Source: JBPRGH01 sp051418055 (GTDB taxonomy: Bacteria > Bacteroidota > Bacteroidia > Cytophagales > Cyclobacteriaceae). From it: a DNA stretch of 64,000 nucleotides. The notes beneath the pieces are model-generated. The model did not search any database. It was not told the origin of the DNA and saw nothing but the letters and a program-made list of their open reading frames with translations. Position numbers and translations under genes: made by a program. Each line of letters begins with the position of its first letter. Positions within the stretch are counted from its first letter, which is position 1. The stretch spans positions 186,001-250,000 of the forward strand of contig JBPRGH010000139.1 of assembly GCA_051418055.1 (NCBI GenBank), written 5' to 3'. This document shows, piece after piece, positions 17,389-24,812 of this stretch.

Positions 17389-18810
17389 ATGAAAGGTAGA
17401 GGTACCATATTATTACTTACCATATTTATTATACTTCCTTTATCATCTTCGGCGCAGGAAGACAGCCTGAATATCCTGTCTTATAGAACATTTATGGAGC
17501 GAGTGGATAATCACCACCCACTCGCTTACCAGGCTAACCTGCAGCTTATAAGAGGAGAAGCTACTGTTCAGCGTGCGAGAGGAGCCTTCGACCCGATGCT
17601 TTTTACTGATTTTGCTGAAAAATTTTTTAATAATAAAGAATATTACAGCCGTATTGATGGAGGATTAAAAATCCCTACATGGTTTGGAATGGAGTTGCAA
17701 AGCGGGTATGAACAAAATGAAGGGATATTTTTAGATCCTGAAAATACCACTCCGGGCGGTGGTTTATGGTATGCCGGTATTTCATTTCCGATAGGACAAG
17801 GATTATTTATTGATAAGCGGCGTGCCGAATTAAGAAAAGCCCAACTTTTCGAGGAGATCTCAGAAGCCGAGCGGCAGCTTATGTTAAACGACCTGTTGTA
17901 CGATGCAGGAAGAGCATATTGGGAATGGTTTAATGCCTATCATATAATGAATGTATATGAAGAGGCTTATGCACTTGCTGAACAACGATTTTTCGCTGTA
18001 AAAAGAGGAGCTGCCTTAGGAGACCGTCCATCAATAGATACCCTTGAAGCCAGTATTCAGGTGCAGGACAGGCTTCTAAACCTTCAGGAGGCTCAGCTTG
18101 ATTTTAATAATGCCACTGCTTTACTATCAATTTATCTTTGGGAGGAAGGGTTTTTTCCTTTAGAAGTAGAGTCAGGCACTTTGCCTATGCCTCTTGAAAG
18201 TGTGGAAATAACCGGTGCTAGTACCGAATTTGTTACCGGATTAGATAGCCTTATACAACTACACCCTCAGCTTAGGCAATACGATTTAAAGTTAGACCAG
18301 CTGGAGATTGAAAAACGGTGGCAGCAAGAGCAGTTAAAACCGCGATTAAATTTAAAATATAATGCCCTTGCTGAACCGATAAACGGAGATCCAATTGCTG
18401 CATATACTCCTAATAACTACACCTGGGGTTTGGAATTCAGGATGCCGCTTTTTCTACGGAGAGAAAGAGGATCAGTGAAATTAGCAGATGTTAATTTACA
18501 GGAAACAGCCTTTGATTTTAGCAATAAATCTGCAAGTCTTTTTTATAAGGCCCAATCATCGATAAATACCTGGAATACCACTGAAGAACAGGTAATCCTT
18601 TACCGAAGGACTGTGAGTGATTACCAGGCCCTGCTGGTTGGAGAACGTAGATTATTTAATGCAGGGGAAAGCTCCTTATTTCTGGTGAATGCCAGAGAAA
18701 CGAGCTATATTAATGCACAGATCAAGCTTATTGATTTATTAACTAAAAATCATAAAGCACGCCTTACAACACGTTATGCATTTGGTATATTAAACCCTGA
18801 TGAATTATGA
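17389..18810 (+). CDS. TolC-family outer-membrane channel protein (473 aa)
   Basis: Outer-membrane exit duct of the tripartite exporter. A signal peptide (MKGRGTILLLTIFIILPLSSSAQ) is followed by two TolC-type repeats of long helices and short strands, with segments such as LIRGEATVQRARGAFDP and the typical FPIGQGLFIDKRRAELRKAQ. The ATG at 17389 falls one base after the hlyD stop codon. The TTG at 17374 would place six polar residues before the signal peptide and is unlikely. The gene ends in an ATGA overlap with the CutA-like gene, so all four genes from 14327 to 19124 form one translationally coupled operon. Confidence 0.9.
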   Translation: MKGRGTILLLTIFIILPLSSSAQEDSLNILSYRTFMERVDNHHPLAYQANLQLIRGEATVQRARGAFDPMLFTDFAEKFFNNKEYYSRIDGGLKIPTWFGMELQSGYEQNEGIFLDPENTTPGGGLWYAGISFPIGQGLFIDKRRAELRKAQLFEEISEAERQLMLNDLLYDAGRAYWEWFNAYHIMNVYEEAYALAEQRFFAVKRGAALGDRPSIDTLEASIQVQDRLLNLQEAQLDFNNATALLSIYLWEEGFFPLEVESGTLPMPLESVEITGASTEFVTGLDSLIQLHPQLRQYDLKLDQLEIEKRWQQEQLKPRLNLKYNALAEPINGDPIAAYTPNNYTWGLEFRMPLFLRRERGSVKLADVNLQETAFDFSNKSASLFYKAQSSINTWNTTEEQVILYRRTVSDYQALLVGERRLFNAGESSLFLVNARETSYINAQIKLIDLLTKNHKARLTTRYAFGILNPDEL

Positions 18811-19124
18811 TCTTTTTAAGAATCAGCAGTCGAAATGAACAAAAGATAGAGCTTATTGCCGAGATCTTGTTAAATGAAAAATTAGCCATTGATCTAAATC
18901 TTAAAAGAAATGTTGAGCGGCTTGAATATGTAGAAGGTAAGCTTCAAAGTACCAAGATCTGGATGCTTACAGCAAAAACCAAAGCTTTACTGTTCACGAC
19001 TATTGAAAAAAGATTCAGGGAAGAATTTAAAAATGACACTATGCCGGAGCTCTACTCCACCCCTATTGTAAATATGGACTGGAAGCAGGCGGAGCATTTA
19101 TCTGTAAGCTTAAAACAAGTGTAA
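18807..19124 (+). CDS. CutA-like divalent-cation tolerance protein, divergent (105 aa)
   Basis: A small cytoplasmic protein of the size and secondary structure of CutA1. An N-terminal strand is followed by the helix EQKIELIAEILLNEKLAIDLNL, where CutA has AEALVEERLAACVN. Next comes a central strand pair around KIWMLTAKTKALLFTTIEKRF, then MPELYSTPI, where CutA has VPEIIALPI. The tryptophans and cysteine of classical CutA are poorly conserved, so the assignment rests on the overall pattern. CutA trimers have been linked to copper tolerance, though the role is debated. The 4-base overlap with the TolC gene makes it part of the exporter operon. Confidence 0.55.
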   Translation: MIFLRISSRNEQKIELIAEILLNEKLAIDLNLKRNVERLEYVEGKLQSTKIWMLTAKTKALLFTTIEKRFREEFKNDTMPELYSTPIVNMDWKQAEHLSVSLKQV

Positions 19125-19216
19125 CAAATGCTTTTACAATTAGATGGCTAATACTTTAACCTGAATTTTTCAAACCTTTTAAACGCTTTCCGGTTGAAAT
19201 AAAAAGAGCAATTTTT

Positions 19217-19420
19217 ATGGCAAGAAGAAATATTAAAGGTTTAGAAGGTGTTCGCTATCTCGGAAATAATAATGAAAATACTGTCCACGACCTGGATCAG
19301 GAAAAATCCAACTGCATGATTGATAACTTTGTTCAGGAAGGTCATGCTGTACCCTTTGATTCACTTGAAGAAGCTCATAAAACCGGAATGCAGGATTGCC
19401 CTTATTGCATTAGAGGATAA
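19217..19420 (+). CDS. Small cysteine-containing protein (67 aa), unknown function
   Basis: A short acidic protein that begins MARRNIKGLEGVRYLGN and ends CPYCIRG. Three cysteines (Cys33, Cys60, Cys63) and several histidines could bind a metal, with the C-terminal CxxC resembling the Ada-type or rubredoxin-knuckle pairs. The codon use and the intact frame suggest a real gene. It has its own 92-base upstream gap after the exporter operon and converges on the cupin gene with only 3 bases between stops. I do not recognise a named family. Confidence 0.6.
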   Translation: MARRNIKGLEGVRYLGNNNENTVHDLDQEKSNCMIDNFVQEGHAVPFDSLEEAHKTGMQDCPYCIRG

Positions 19421-19423
19421 ACT

Positions 19424-19783
19424 CTAAATTTTTTCCAGATTATCTCTTGTTAATTCACCGGGTTTATCCCCAGTATTTACTGTAGAAGCAGGCTCAAAAA
19501 ACATAACTGAAACCTCTTCTTCAGCAATAGGCTTATGCTCCACCCCTCGAGGTACAATAATGAATTCATTTTCATGAAGCTCCACCGTTTTATCTCTGAA
19601 TTCAATGATAAGCTTCCCTTTGATCACATAAAACAGCTCCTCTTCCTCCTCATGTTTATGCCAGATAAACTCTCCTTTAAGCTTTGCCAGCTTCACATGC
19701 TGACCATTTAGCTCCCCTACTATCCTGGGATTCCAGTGGTCGGAGAATTGGGATAGTTTGTCCGAAATCTTTACTTTTTCCAT
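19424..19783 (-). CDS. Cupin-domain protein (119 aa)
   Basis: A single-domain cupin: the barrel core runs from about 28 to 105, with motif 1 read as WHKHEEEEELFYVIKGKL (His-x-His plus Glu metal ligands) and motif 2 as HENEFIIVPRGVEHKP. All four metal ligands appear present, so it can bind a divalent metal. Family members of this size are sugar-binding, dioxygenase or phosphomannose-isomerase-like proteins; the substrate is unknown. It is the last gene of an apparent three-gene operon with the universal stress protein and the DNA glycosylase (gaps of 24 and 26 bases). Confidence 0.8.
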   Translation of the reverse strand: MEKVKISDKLSQFSDHWNPRIVGELNGQHVKLAKLKGEFIWHKHEEEEELFYVIKGKLIIEFRDKTVELHENEFIIVPRGVEHKPIAEEEVSVMFFEPASTVNTGDKPGELTRDNLEKI

Positions 19784-19807
19784 AGTGAAAGTTAGCTATA
19801 GCATTTT

Positions 19808-20647
19808 TTACGACTTCATCACCAAAAGCGGAGTATCGGTAACATAAGACATCTTCTTGATCAGGCTTTCGTGGAAGAGGTTTTCAAAAAAATTGTGCTT
19901 TTTATCCAGCAGAGCTAAAAGATTCCCATTCTTTTTGCTCACATACTCCTCAATGGCTAAATTAAGCTCATCTTCGTAATGATGCAGATCATACCCTATC
20001 TTATTATATGTAACAAATGAGGAGATCTCACTTTTGAATTTTTCAAAAGGTTTGGTCGCTTTTTCAATAGACTTAGAGGTGAAATGCACTACATTGATAC
20101 GTGCATCATAACAGGTAGCCAGTGGAATTAGCTTCATTACTCCTGTCTTATCATTTTCATGAAGGTCAGAAGCATATATAATATATCTGAAAGGCTGATA
20201 TGTTGCCTCTGTCGGAACGGCAAGGACGGAAGTTTTTATATTGGATATTACCTCGAGCGTATTGCTCCCCAAAACCAGGCCCTGGTGGTGACTATACCCA
20301 CGGCTGCCCATTACAACTAAATCATAATGCTCATCGGCTAATTCCTGAATGGTATCAACCAAATCGCCATACTCAAGGATATAGCTGATTTCGCGTATAT
20401 TTTTATGGCCGGAAGTTTTTATTTCTTCTTTTAAAACCTTCAGCTTTTCTTCAAGAAAGACAGACTTCTCTTTAAATGATATATTTACACGGTCCTCATC
20501 CTCCTCAATCAGCTCATTAAAATCTTTTTCAGTAAAAACATGCAGTAATGTAAGACTTGATTCGCAATCATTAGCTATTTCAGCAGCATATTCAACCGCA
20601 TTTAATGATGGTGAACTAAAATCAATTGCACAAAGTATCTTATTCAT
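19808..20647 (-). CDS. Universal stress protein, tandem UspA domains (279 aa)
   Basis: A cytoplasmic protein with two UspA folds. The first (about 1-145) opens with KILCAIDFSSPSLNAVEYA and carries the ATP-binding pattern GSRGYSHHQGLVLGSNT, which fits the Gly-x2-Gly-x9-Gly-Ser/Thr rule. The second (about 150-279) starts RYIIYASDLHE and lacks a clear ATP loop, which is usual for tandem Usp proteins. Such proteins accumulate on starvation or oxidative stress. It lies between the glycosylase and the cupin in a short operon. Confidence 0.9.
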   Translation of the reverse strand: MNKILCAIDFSSPSLNAVEYAAEIANDCESSLTLLHVFTEKDFNELIEEDEDRVNISFKEKSVFLEEKLKVLKEEIKTSGHKNIREISYILEYGDLVDTIQELADEHYDLVVMGSRGYSHHQGLVLGSNTLEVISNIKTSVLAVPTEATYQPFRYIIYASDLHENDKTGVMKLIPLATCYDARINVVHFTSKSIEKATKPFEKFKSEISSFVTYNKIGYDLHHYEDELNLAIEEYVSKKNGNLLALLDKKHNFFENLFHESLIKKMSYVTDTPLLVMKS

Positions 20648-20673
20648 TACCAGTTAATTATTTGTCAAATTTA

Positions 20674-21267
20674 TTATTTTTTACTTACAAAAGGGTTGTC
20701 TTTAACATAAAATCGCCACGGCAGCAATGCATCCTCGCCAGCATAATCAACCCCTACTCTTGTGGTTTCAACAATACTATTTTCATTTAGTTGAAAAGAA
20801 TCCTCCTCCAGCCAGATCTTATCGCTAAGAAGAGAAATACCATTTAAATTTCTGTTTATACCCATAGCTAAAGTTAATTTACCGGGACCCGAAGTTAAAT
20901 TCTTATCAGCAACCTTTCTGCGGTCACGCATAATCTCCCACCCTTCCACTGGTTCTATACCTCTTATTAATACAGCTTCAGGTATATCCTCATCATTAGT
21001 TACTATATTAAAAAGCTCATAGATCCCATATATTAGATAAACGTAGGCATGTCCTCCTTCCTTATACATCACACTAGTTCTTGATGTTCTTCGGTAGTTA
21101 TACGCATGACAGGCTTTTTCAATATGGCTATATGCCTCTGTTTCAACAATTTTACCTGCAACACATTCTCCGTTTAAATTTGTATAAAGAACTTTTCCGA
21201 TTAGATCTTTCGCAACCTGCACTACATCTTTCCGTTTATAGAAATTTTGATCCAGCTTTTTTGCCAT
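20674..21267 (-). CDS. mpg: DNA-3-methyladenine glycosylase, AAG/MPG family (197 aa)
   Basis: A base-excision repair enzyme that removes alkylated purines and hypoxanthine. It shows the family landmarks in order: LIGKVLYTNLNGECVAGKIVETEAY (the catalytic Glu lies in VETEAY), the tyrosine-rich loop ending YLIYGIYELFNIVT, AVLIRGIEPVEG, and GPGKLTLAMGINRNLNG. The length (197 aa) is normal for bacterial homologues. It is the first gene of the glycosylase-Usp-cupin operon, divergent from the DUF2911 gene, with the divergent promoters lying in the 54 bases between. Confidence 0.95.
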   Translation of the reverse strand: MAKKLDQNFYKRKDVVQVAKDLIGKVLYTNLNGECVAGKIVETEAYSHIEKACHAYNYRRTSRTSVMYKEGGHAYVYLIYGIYELFNIVTNDEDIPEAVLIRGIEPVEGWEIMRDRRKVADKNLTSGPGKLTLAMGINRNLNGISLLSDKIWLEEDSFQLNENSIVETTRVGVDYAGEDALLPWRFYVKDNPFVSKK

Positions 21268-21321
21268 GTATCTTGATACTTTGTTTTAAATTAGTAACCT
21301 ATAAAATTAAGACCTATAACT

Positions 21322-22197
21322 ATGAACAAAAAACATTTACTATTCGCTTTATTGATGATGTTTGCTTTTGCCCCTGAGTGGTCAATAGCACAGATCAGAA
21401 CACCCCTGCCGAGCCCTCCGGCAACTGTATATACACAGGTAGGACTTACTGATGTCACCGTAGATTATTTCAGGCCACGAATGAAAGGACGTGAAATTTT
21501 TGGAGAAGGTGATAATTTTCTTGTTCCTTACGGAAAAATCTGGAGAACAGGTGCTAATTCCGGATCAAAGATCACATTTAGTGATAACATAACTATCATG
21601 GGTCAGGAGATTAAGGCAGGTGACTATCTGATCTTTACAGTGCCAGGTCAAAATGAATGGCAGGTGATGCTATATTCTGACCTGACAATTGGTGGAAATA
21701 CGACTAAATATGATAAGGCAAATGAAGCAGGCAGCTTTACAGTAACACCTTCTGCGACAGGTGAAAAAGTAGAAGCGTTAACCTTCCTTATTGAAGATAT
21801 AAGTGAGGATAACACAAAAGCAAGCCTTGCTTTAATGTGGGAGAATACAAAAGTTGAACTTCCTTTCGAGGTTGCCTTTGATGAAAAGATCATGTCTGAA
21901 ATAAAGGCAAAAACACAGGTAGACCCAAGAAATTATCTTGCTGCTGCAAACTATTACTACCAATCGGGCCGTGATCTGGACCAGGCGCTTGAGTGGATTA
22001 ATATGTACCTTGAAAATAATCCCAACCAGTTCTGGAATGTGCATCTGAAAGCGCAGATCCTTGCTAAAATGGGAAAAGACAAGGAGGCAATAGAAGCCGC
22101 TCAGCAATCAATAAAAATTGCAGATGCAGCGGAGGATGATTTTGGTTATATCAAAAGAAATGAGCAGCTTATAGAGCAGGTAAAAAATAAGAAGTGA
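21322..22197 (+). CDS. Secreted DUF2911 protein with C-terminal TPR-like helices (291 aa)
   Basis: A signal peptide (MNKKHLLFALLMMFAFAPEWSIAQ) is followed by the DUF2911 domain (about 30-180), recognised by VTVDYFRPRMKGREIFG, the YGKIWRTGANSGSKITFSDN segment and AGDYLIFTVPGQNEW. The C-terminal 100 residues form helical pairs of TPR type (LAAANYYYQSGRDLDQALEWINMYLE). The domain is very common in Bacteroidota and its biochemical role is not established. It is monocistronic, closed by the terminator at 22258. Confidence 0.85.
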   Translation: MNKKHLLFALLMMFAFAPEWSIAQIRTPLPSPPATVYTQVGLTDVTVDYFRPRMKGREIFGEGDNFLVPYGKIWRTGANSGSKITFSDNITIMGQEIKAGDYLIFTVPGQNEWQVMLYSDLTIGGNTTKYDKANEAGSFTVTPSATGEKVEALTFLIEDISEDNTKASLALMWENTKVELPFEVAFDEKIMSEIKAKTQVDPRNYLAAANYYYQSGRDLDQALEWINMYLENNPNQFWNVHLKAQILAKMGKDKEAIEAAQQSIKIADAAEDDFGYIKRNEQLIEQVKNKK

Positions 22198-22257
22198 GAT
22201 ATAAGATATGAGATGTGAGAAAATAGCATTGACTATTTAATTAAACATTAATCTATT

Positions 22258-22295
22258 AAGGCTGTCTTCTTTTTGAAAGGCAGCCTTTTTTTAAT
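22258..22295 (+). terminator. Rho-independent terminator
   Basis: AAGGCTG and CAGCCTT arms around a short loop, with eight T residues after. It closes the DUF2911 gene and ends just before the ATG of the methyltransferase at 22297, so that gene needs either read-through or a promoter inside this region. Confidence 0.85.
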
Positions 22296-22296
22296 T

Positions 22297-22905
22297 ATGG
22301 AAATCAATACAAACCGCTGGAACAGGATCCGTTATACCCTATATGTCCCACTCTATGATCTGGTAGGAAAAATTTTCTCCAAATCCAGAGCAAAGGCTAT
22401 TGAAAAATTGGGTATAAGATCAAATGACCGTGTCCTTCTGATTGGCGCCGGTACCGGACTTGATATAAAATATATTCCTACTGGTGCAGAAGTATATGCC
22501 ACTGATATTACACCTGCCATGGTGAATATCATTCAGAAGAAGTATGGCGAAGAAGCAGAGGCCAAAGTCATGGATGGGCAGGACCTTCAATTTACTGATC
22601 AGCATTTTGACAAAATAATCCTTCATTTAATCCTGGCAGTAATCCCTGATCCTCATAAATGTATAAGGGAAGCCGAGCGGGTTTTAAAACCTGGTGGTAA
22701 AATAGCTGTATTCGACAAATTCCTGGAGCCGGGACAGAAACCAAACTTCATTCGACGATTTTTTAATATTTTTACAAGCTTTCTTTTTTCAGATATAAAT
22801 CGCAATTTGGAAGAGATTAAAAAATCTACTTCTTTAAAGATCACAAATCAAGAAAAAGCTGATTTTGGAGGAGTCTTTAAGATCTATATACTGGAAAAAA
22901 TGTGA
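22297..22905 (+). CDS. SAM-dependent class I methyltransferase (202 aa)
   Basis: A cytoplasmic or membrane-associated methyltransferase of the UbiE/phospholipid N-methyltransferase type. Motif I is VLLIGAGTGLDIKYI (about 46-60), with the acidic residue in EVYATDITPAMV, then DGQDLQF, the VLKPGGKIAVFDKF post-motif and a C-terminal amphipathic helical segment around 140-165 that may touch the membrane. I set the start at the ATG at 22297: the TTG at 22273 lies within the terminator hairpin. The downstream DUF1684 gene overlaps it by GTGA. The substrate is unknown. Confidence 0.8.
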   Translation: MEINTNRWNRIRYTLYVPLYDLVGKIFSKSRAKAIEKLGIRSNDRVLLIGAGTGLDIKYIPTGAEVYATDITPAMVNIIQKKYGEEAEAKVMDGQDLQFTDQHFDKIILHLILAVIPDPHKCIREAERVLKPGGKIAVFDKFLEPGQKPNFIRRFFNIFTSFLFSDINRNLEEIKKSTSLKITNQEKADFGGVFKIYILEKM

Positions 22906-23510
22906 TTAGCCGATTTCTAATTCTTTTATTGATTTTTCCGACACTTGTTTTTTCACAAAAGAAAAACAGGTATCTGGATGAAATATTATTATATCAGGCT
23001 GAACAAAATAAGGAGTTTAAAGATCCTGAAACCTCACCTCTTGAAAAGAAGGATCTGAAAAAGTTTAAATCCCTCGCTTTTTATCCTATTGACAGCTCTT
23101 TCCGTATTAAAGCGAGATTTGTAGAAACCCCCGGTCAGACTCCGTTTGCAATGCCCACCACAACTAACAGGAAGCCGATCTACCAAAAATTTGGTGAGGC
23201 ACATTTCACACTGGAGGGAGAATCAATTACACTCAATCTCTATCAAAGCCATGATTTAAAAGGATCTGAAGAATATCATGACTATCTTTTCTTACCATTT
23301 ACTGATGAAACCAATGGGAAAGAAACTTATGGAGGAGGCCGTTACCTGGGTTTACACATACCCGAAGGCGATTCAATAATTATAGATTTTAATAAAGCAT
23401 ATAATCCATATTGTGCTTATAATGCAAAATACTCCTGTCCTATTGTACCAAAAGAAAATAATATACCTGAAGAGATAAGAGCAGGTGTTAAGGCTTTTAA
23501 GCATAAATAG
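22902..23510 (+). CDS. Secreted DUF1684 protein (202 aa), GTG start
   Basis: A signal peptide (about 1-18, ending FSQ) precedes a DUF1684 domain. The hallmarks are the C-terminal GGRYLGLHIPEGD, DFNKAYNPYCAYN, then YSCPIVPKENNIPEEIRAGVK. The family is widespread and of unknown biochemical role. The start is a GTG at 22902 overlapping the TGA of the methyltransferase (GTGA), so it is translationally coupled to that gene. Confidence 0.85.
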   Translation: MISRFLILLLIFPTLVFSQKKNRYLDEILLYQAEQNKEFKDPETSPLEKKDLKKFKSLAFYPIDSSFRIKARFVETPGQTPFAMPTTTNRKPIYQKFGEAHFTLEGESITLNLYQSHDLKGSEEYHDYLFLPFTDETNGKETYGGGRYLGLHIPEGDSIIIDFNKAYNPYCAYNAKYSCPIVPKENNIPEEIRAGVKAFKHK

Positions 23511-23654
23511 ATGAGAGTTTAGAGGTAAGAGGTTTGAATATTTTAATTCAATTTTTACTAAATTGAACTTCATTCCGGCAGGTAACCAACATTTGTTTAG
23601 GGAAGAACTATTATTTAATTCGAGCTGCCCTTCTTTTTTAACCTCAACGTTAAA

Positions 23655-24266
23655 ATGAAGAACGTCAATTACTTATTAATTATAATATTTTTAATTTTCA
23701 CCTCATGTCAACAAACACTTGAGCGGGAAATTACGAATTATCAATATTATAATATATCCAGATCTGACACACTTGAGCAAGCATATTTATTTGCAGTAAC
23801 TGACGAAGAATTCTTACAATATGGATCAAGAGTTGCGTATGTAAATAATTCTGGCGATACAATAATTCCATTCAATAAATACGCCTATTACGGGACGGAT
23901 ACGCTTAAATCTTTTGCCAATGTTATATTGCACCCAAACGACAGTACCTGGGGAAGAATAGTAGCAATTGACAGAAATCAAAATTTATTATTTGATGTAG
24001 TTATTTTTGATAATGGACCAGATCCTTTTAACGAAGGTTTAACAAGGGTAATTAGAAATGGAAAAATGGGTTATGCAAATAGGTATGGTCAGGTTATTAT
24101 TCCCTGCATTTACGATTATGCCAAATGGTTTAAAAATGAAACGGCAGAAGTCACCTTTGACGCCGTTGAATATTTGGATGAAGATGGGCATAGGAGAGTT
24201 GAAAGTAATGATTGGTTTGAAATTGACAAACAAGGAAATAGATTAAGAAATCCGCAACAACAGTAG
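23655..24266 (+). CDS. WG-repeat lipoprotein (203 aa)
   Basis: A lipoprotein signal (FLIFTSC, lipid-modified Cys at about 18) is followed by at least two WG-repeat-like units, visible as GSRVAYVNNSGDTIIPFNKY and NGKMGYANRYGQVIIPCIYDYAK. WG repeats form small beta units whose ligands are mostly unknown. Codon usage is like the neighbours, except that the stretch is slightly richer in AT. It is single, with a 144-base leader that I could not annotate. Confidence 0.7.
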   Translation: MKNVNYLLIIIFLIFTSCQQTLEREITNYQYYNISRSDTLEQAYLFAVTDEEFLQYGSRVAYVNNSGDTIIPFNKYAYYGTDTLKSFANVILHPNDSTWGRIVAIDRNQNLLFDVVIFDNGPDPFNEGLTRVIRNGKMGYANRYGQVIIPCIYDYAKWFKNETAEVTFDAVEYLDEDGHRRVESNDWFEIDKQGNRLRNPQQQ

Positions 24267-24429
24267 TTCCTTCATACGTCCTCAAGCGCAGCCTCTTTCA
24301 ATTCACTAACTGGTAAATCTGCTGAAATTCTCCCAACTTATCACACTCTCAAACGTTAAATACACTAAAGAATGCCGACAAAGTTGGCCACCTTAAAATT
24401 TAATTAAACATAAATAAAAACAACAAGAT

Positions 24430-24681
24430 ATGAAATGTCCGAATGATGGTACAACTTTAGTTATGACAGAGCGTAATGGGGTGGAAATTGACTACTGCCC
24501 AGAGTGCCGTGGCGTGTGGCTCGACAGAGGAGAGCTGGATAAAATAATTGAACGCTCCACTCAACAACAACCTCAAAGCTCAACAACTTTTAGCTCACGA
24601 AGTCAGCCCTCAGGTTATAGCGAGAGTGATTATAAACGTAGAAAAAAGAAAGACTTTCTAAGCGATCTGTTTGATTTTTAG
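24430..24681 (+). CDS. Zinc-ribbon protein, zf-TFIIB type (83 aa)
   Basis: The N-terminal 40 residues hold a TFIIB-type zinc ribbon: MKCPNDGTTLVM, then IDYCPECRGVWLDRGELDKII. The Cys ligands are Cys3 and the CPEC pair; the loop is the family's usual GVWLDRGEL. The C-terminal half is serine- and glutamine-rich and basic (KRRKKKDFLSDLFDF), likely disordered. Function is not established for this family. Confidence 0.8.
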   Translation: MKCPNDGTTLVMTERNGVEIDYCPECRGVWLDRGELDKIIERSTQQQPQSSTTFSSRSQPSGYSESDYKRRKKKDFLSDLFDF

Positions 24682-24702
24682 ATATTAGAATTTATCTCTT
24701 AA

Positions 24703-24765
24703 AACCGATCCGACGGCTTCGCCGGGTATTCGTGCAACCAGCCGTTGGGCCGGGTCGGTTCGGAT
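24703..24765. repeat. GC-rich palindromic element in intergenic DNA
   Basis: Between the zf-TFIIB gene and the symporter gene lies a GC-rich block unlike the flanking AT-rich DNA. It contains a perfect CGGC-TTC-GCCG hairpin (24714-24724). An outer imperfect inverted repeat (10 of 12 positions) pairs 24703-24714 with the GTCGGTTCGG region at about 24754-24765. Likely a transcription terminator between convergent genes or a REP-like repeat. Confidence 0.4.
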
Positions 24766-24812
24766 TAAACACATTAATTATTTCCATTTTCGAAGAGAAT
24801 AAAGGTTAATTA

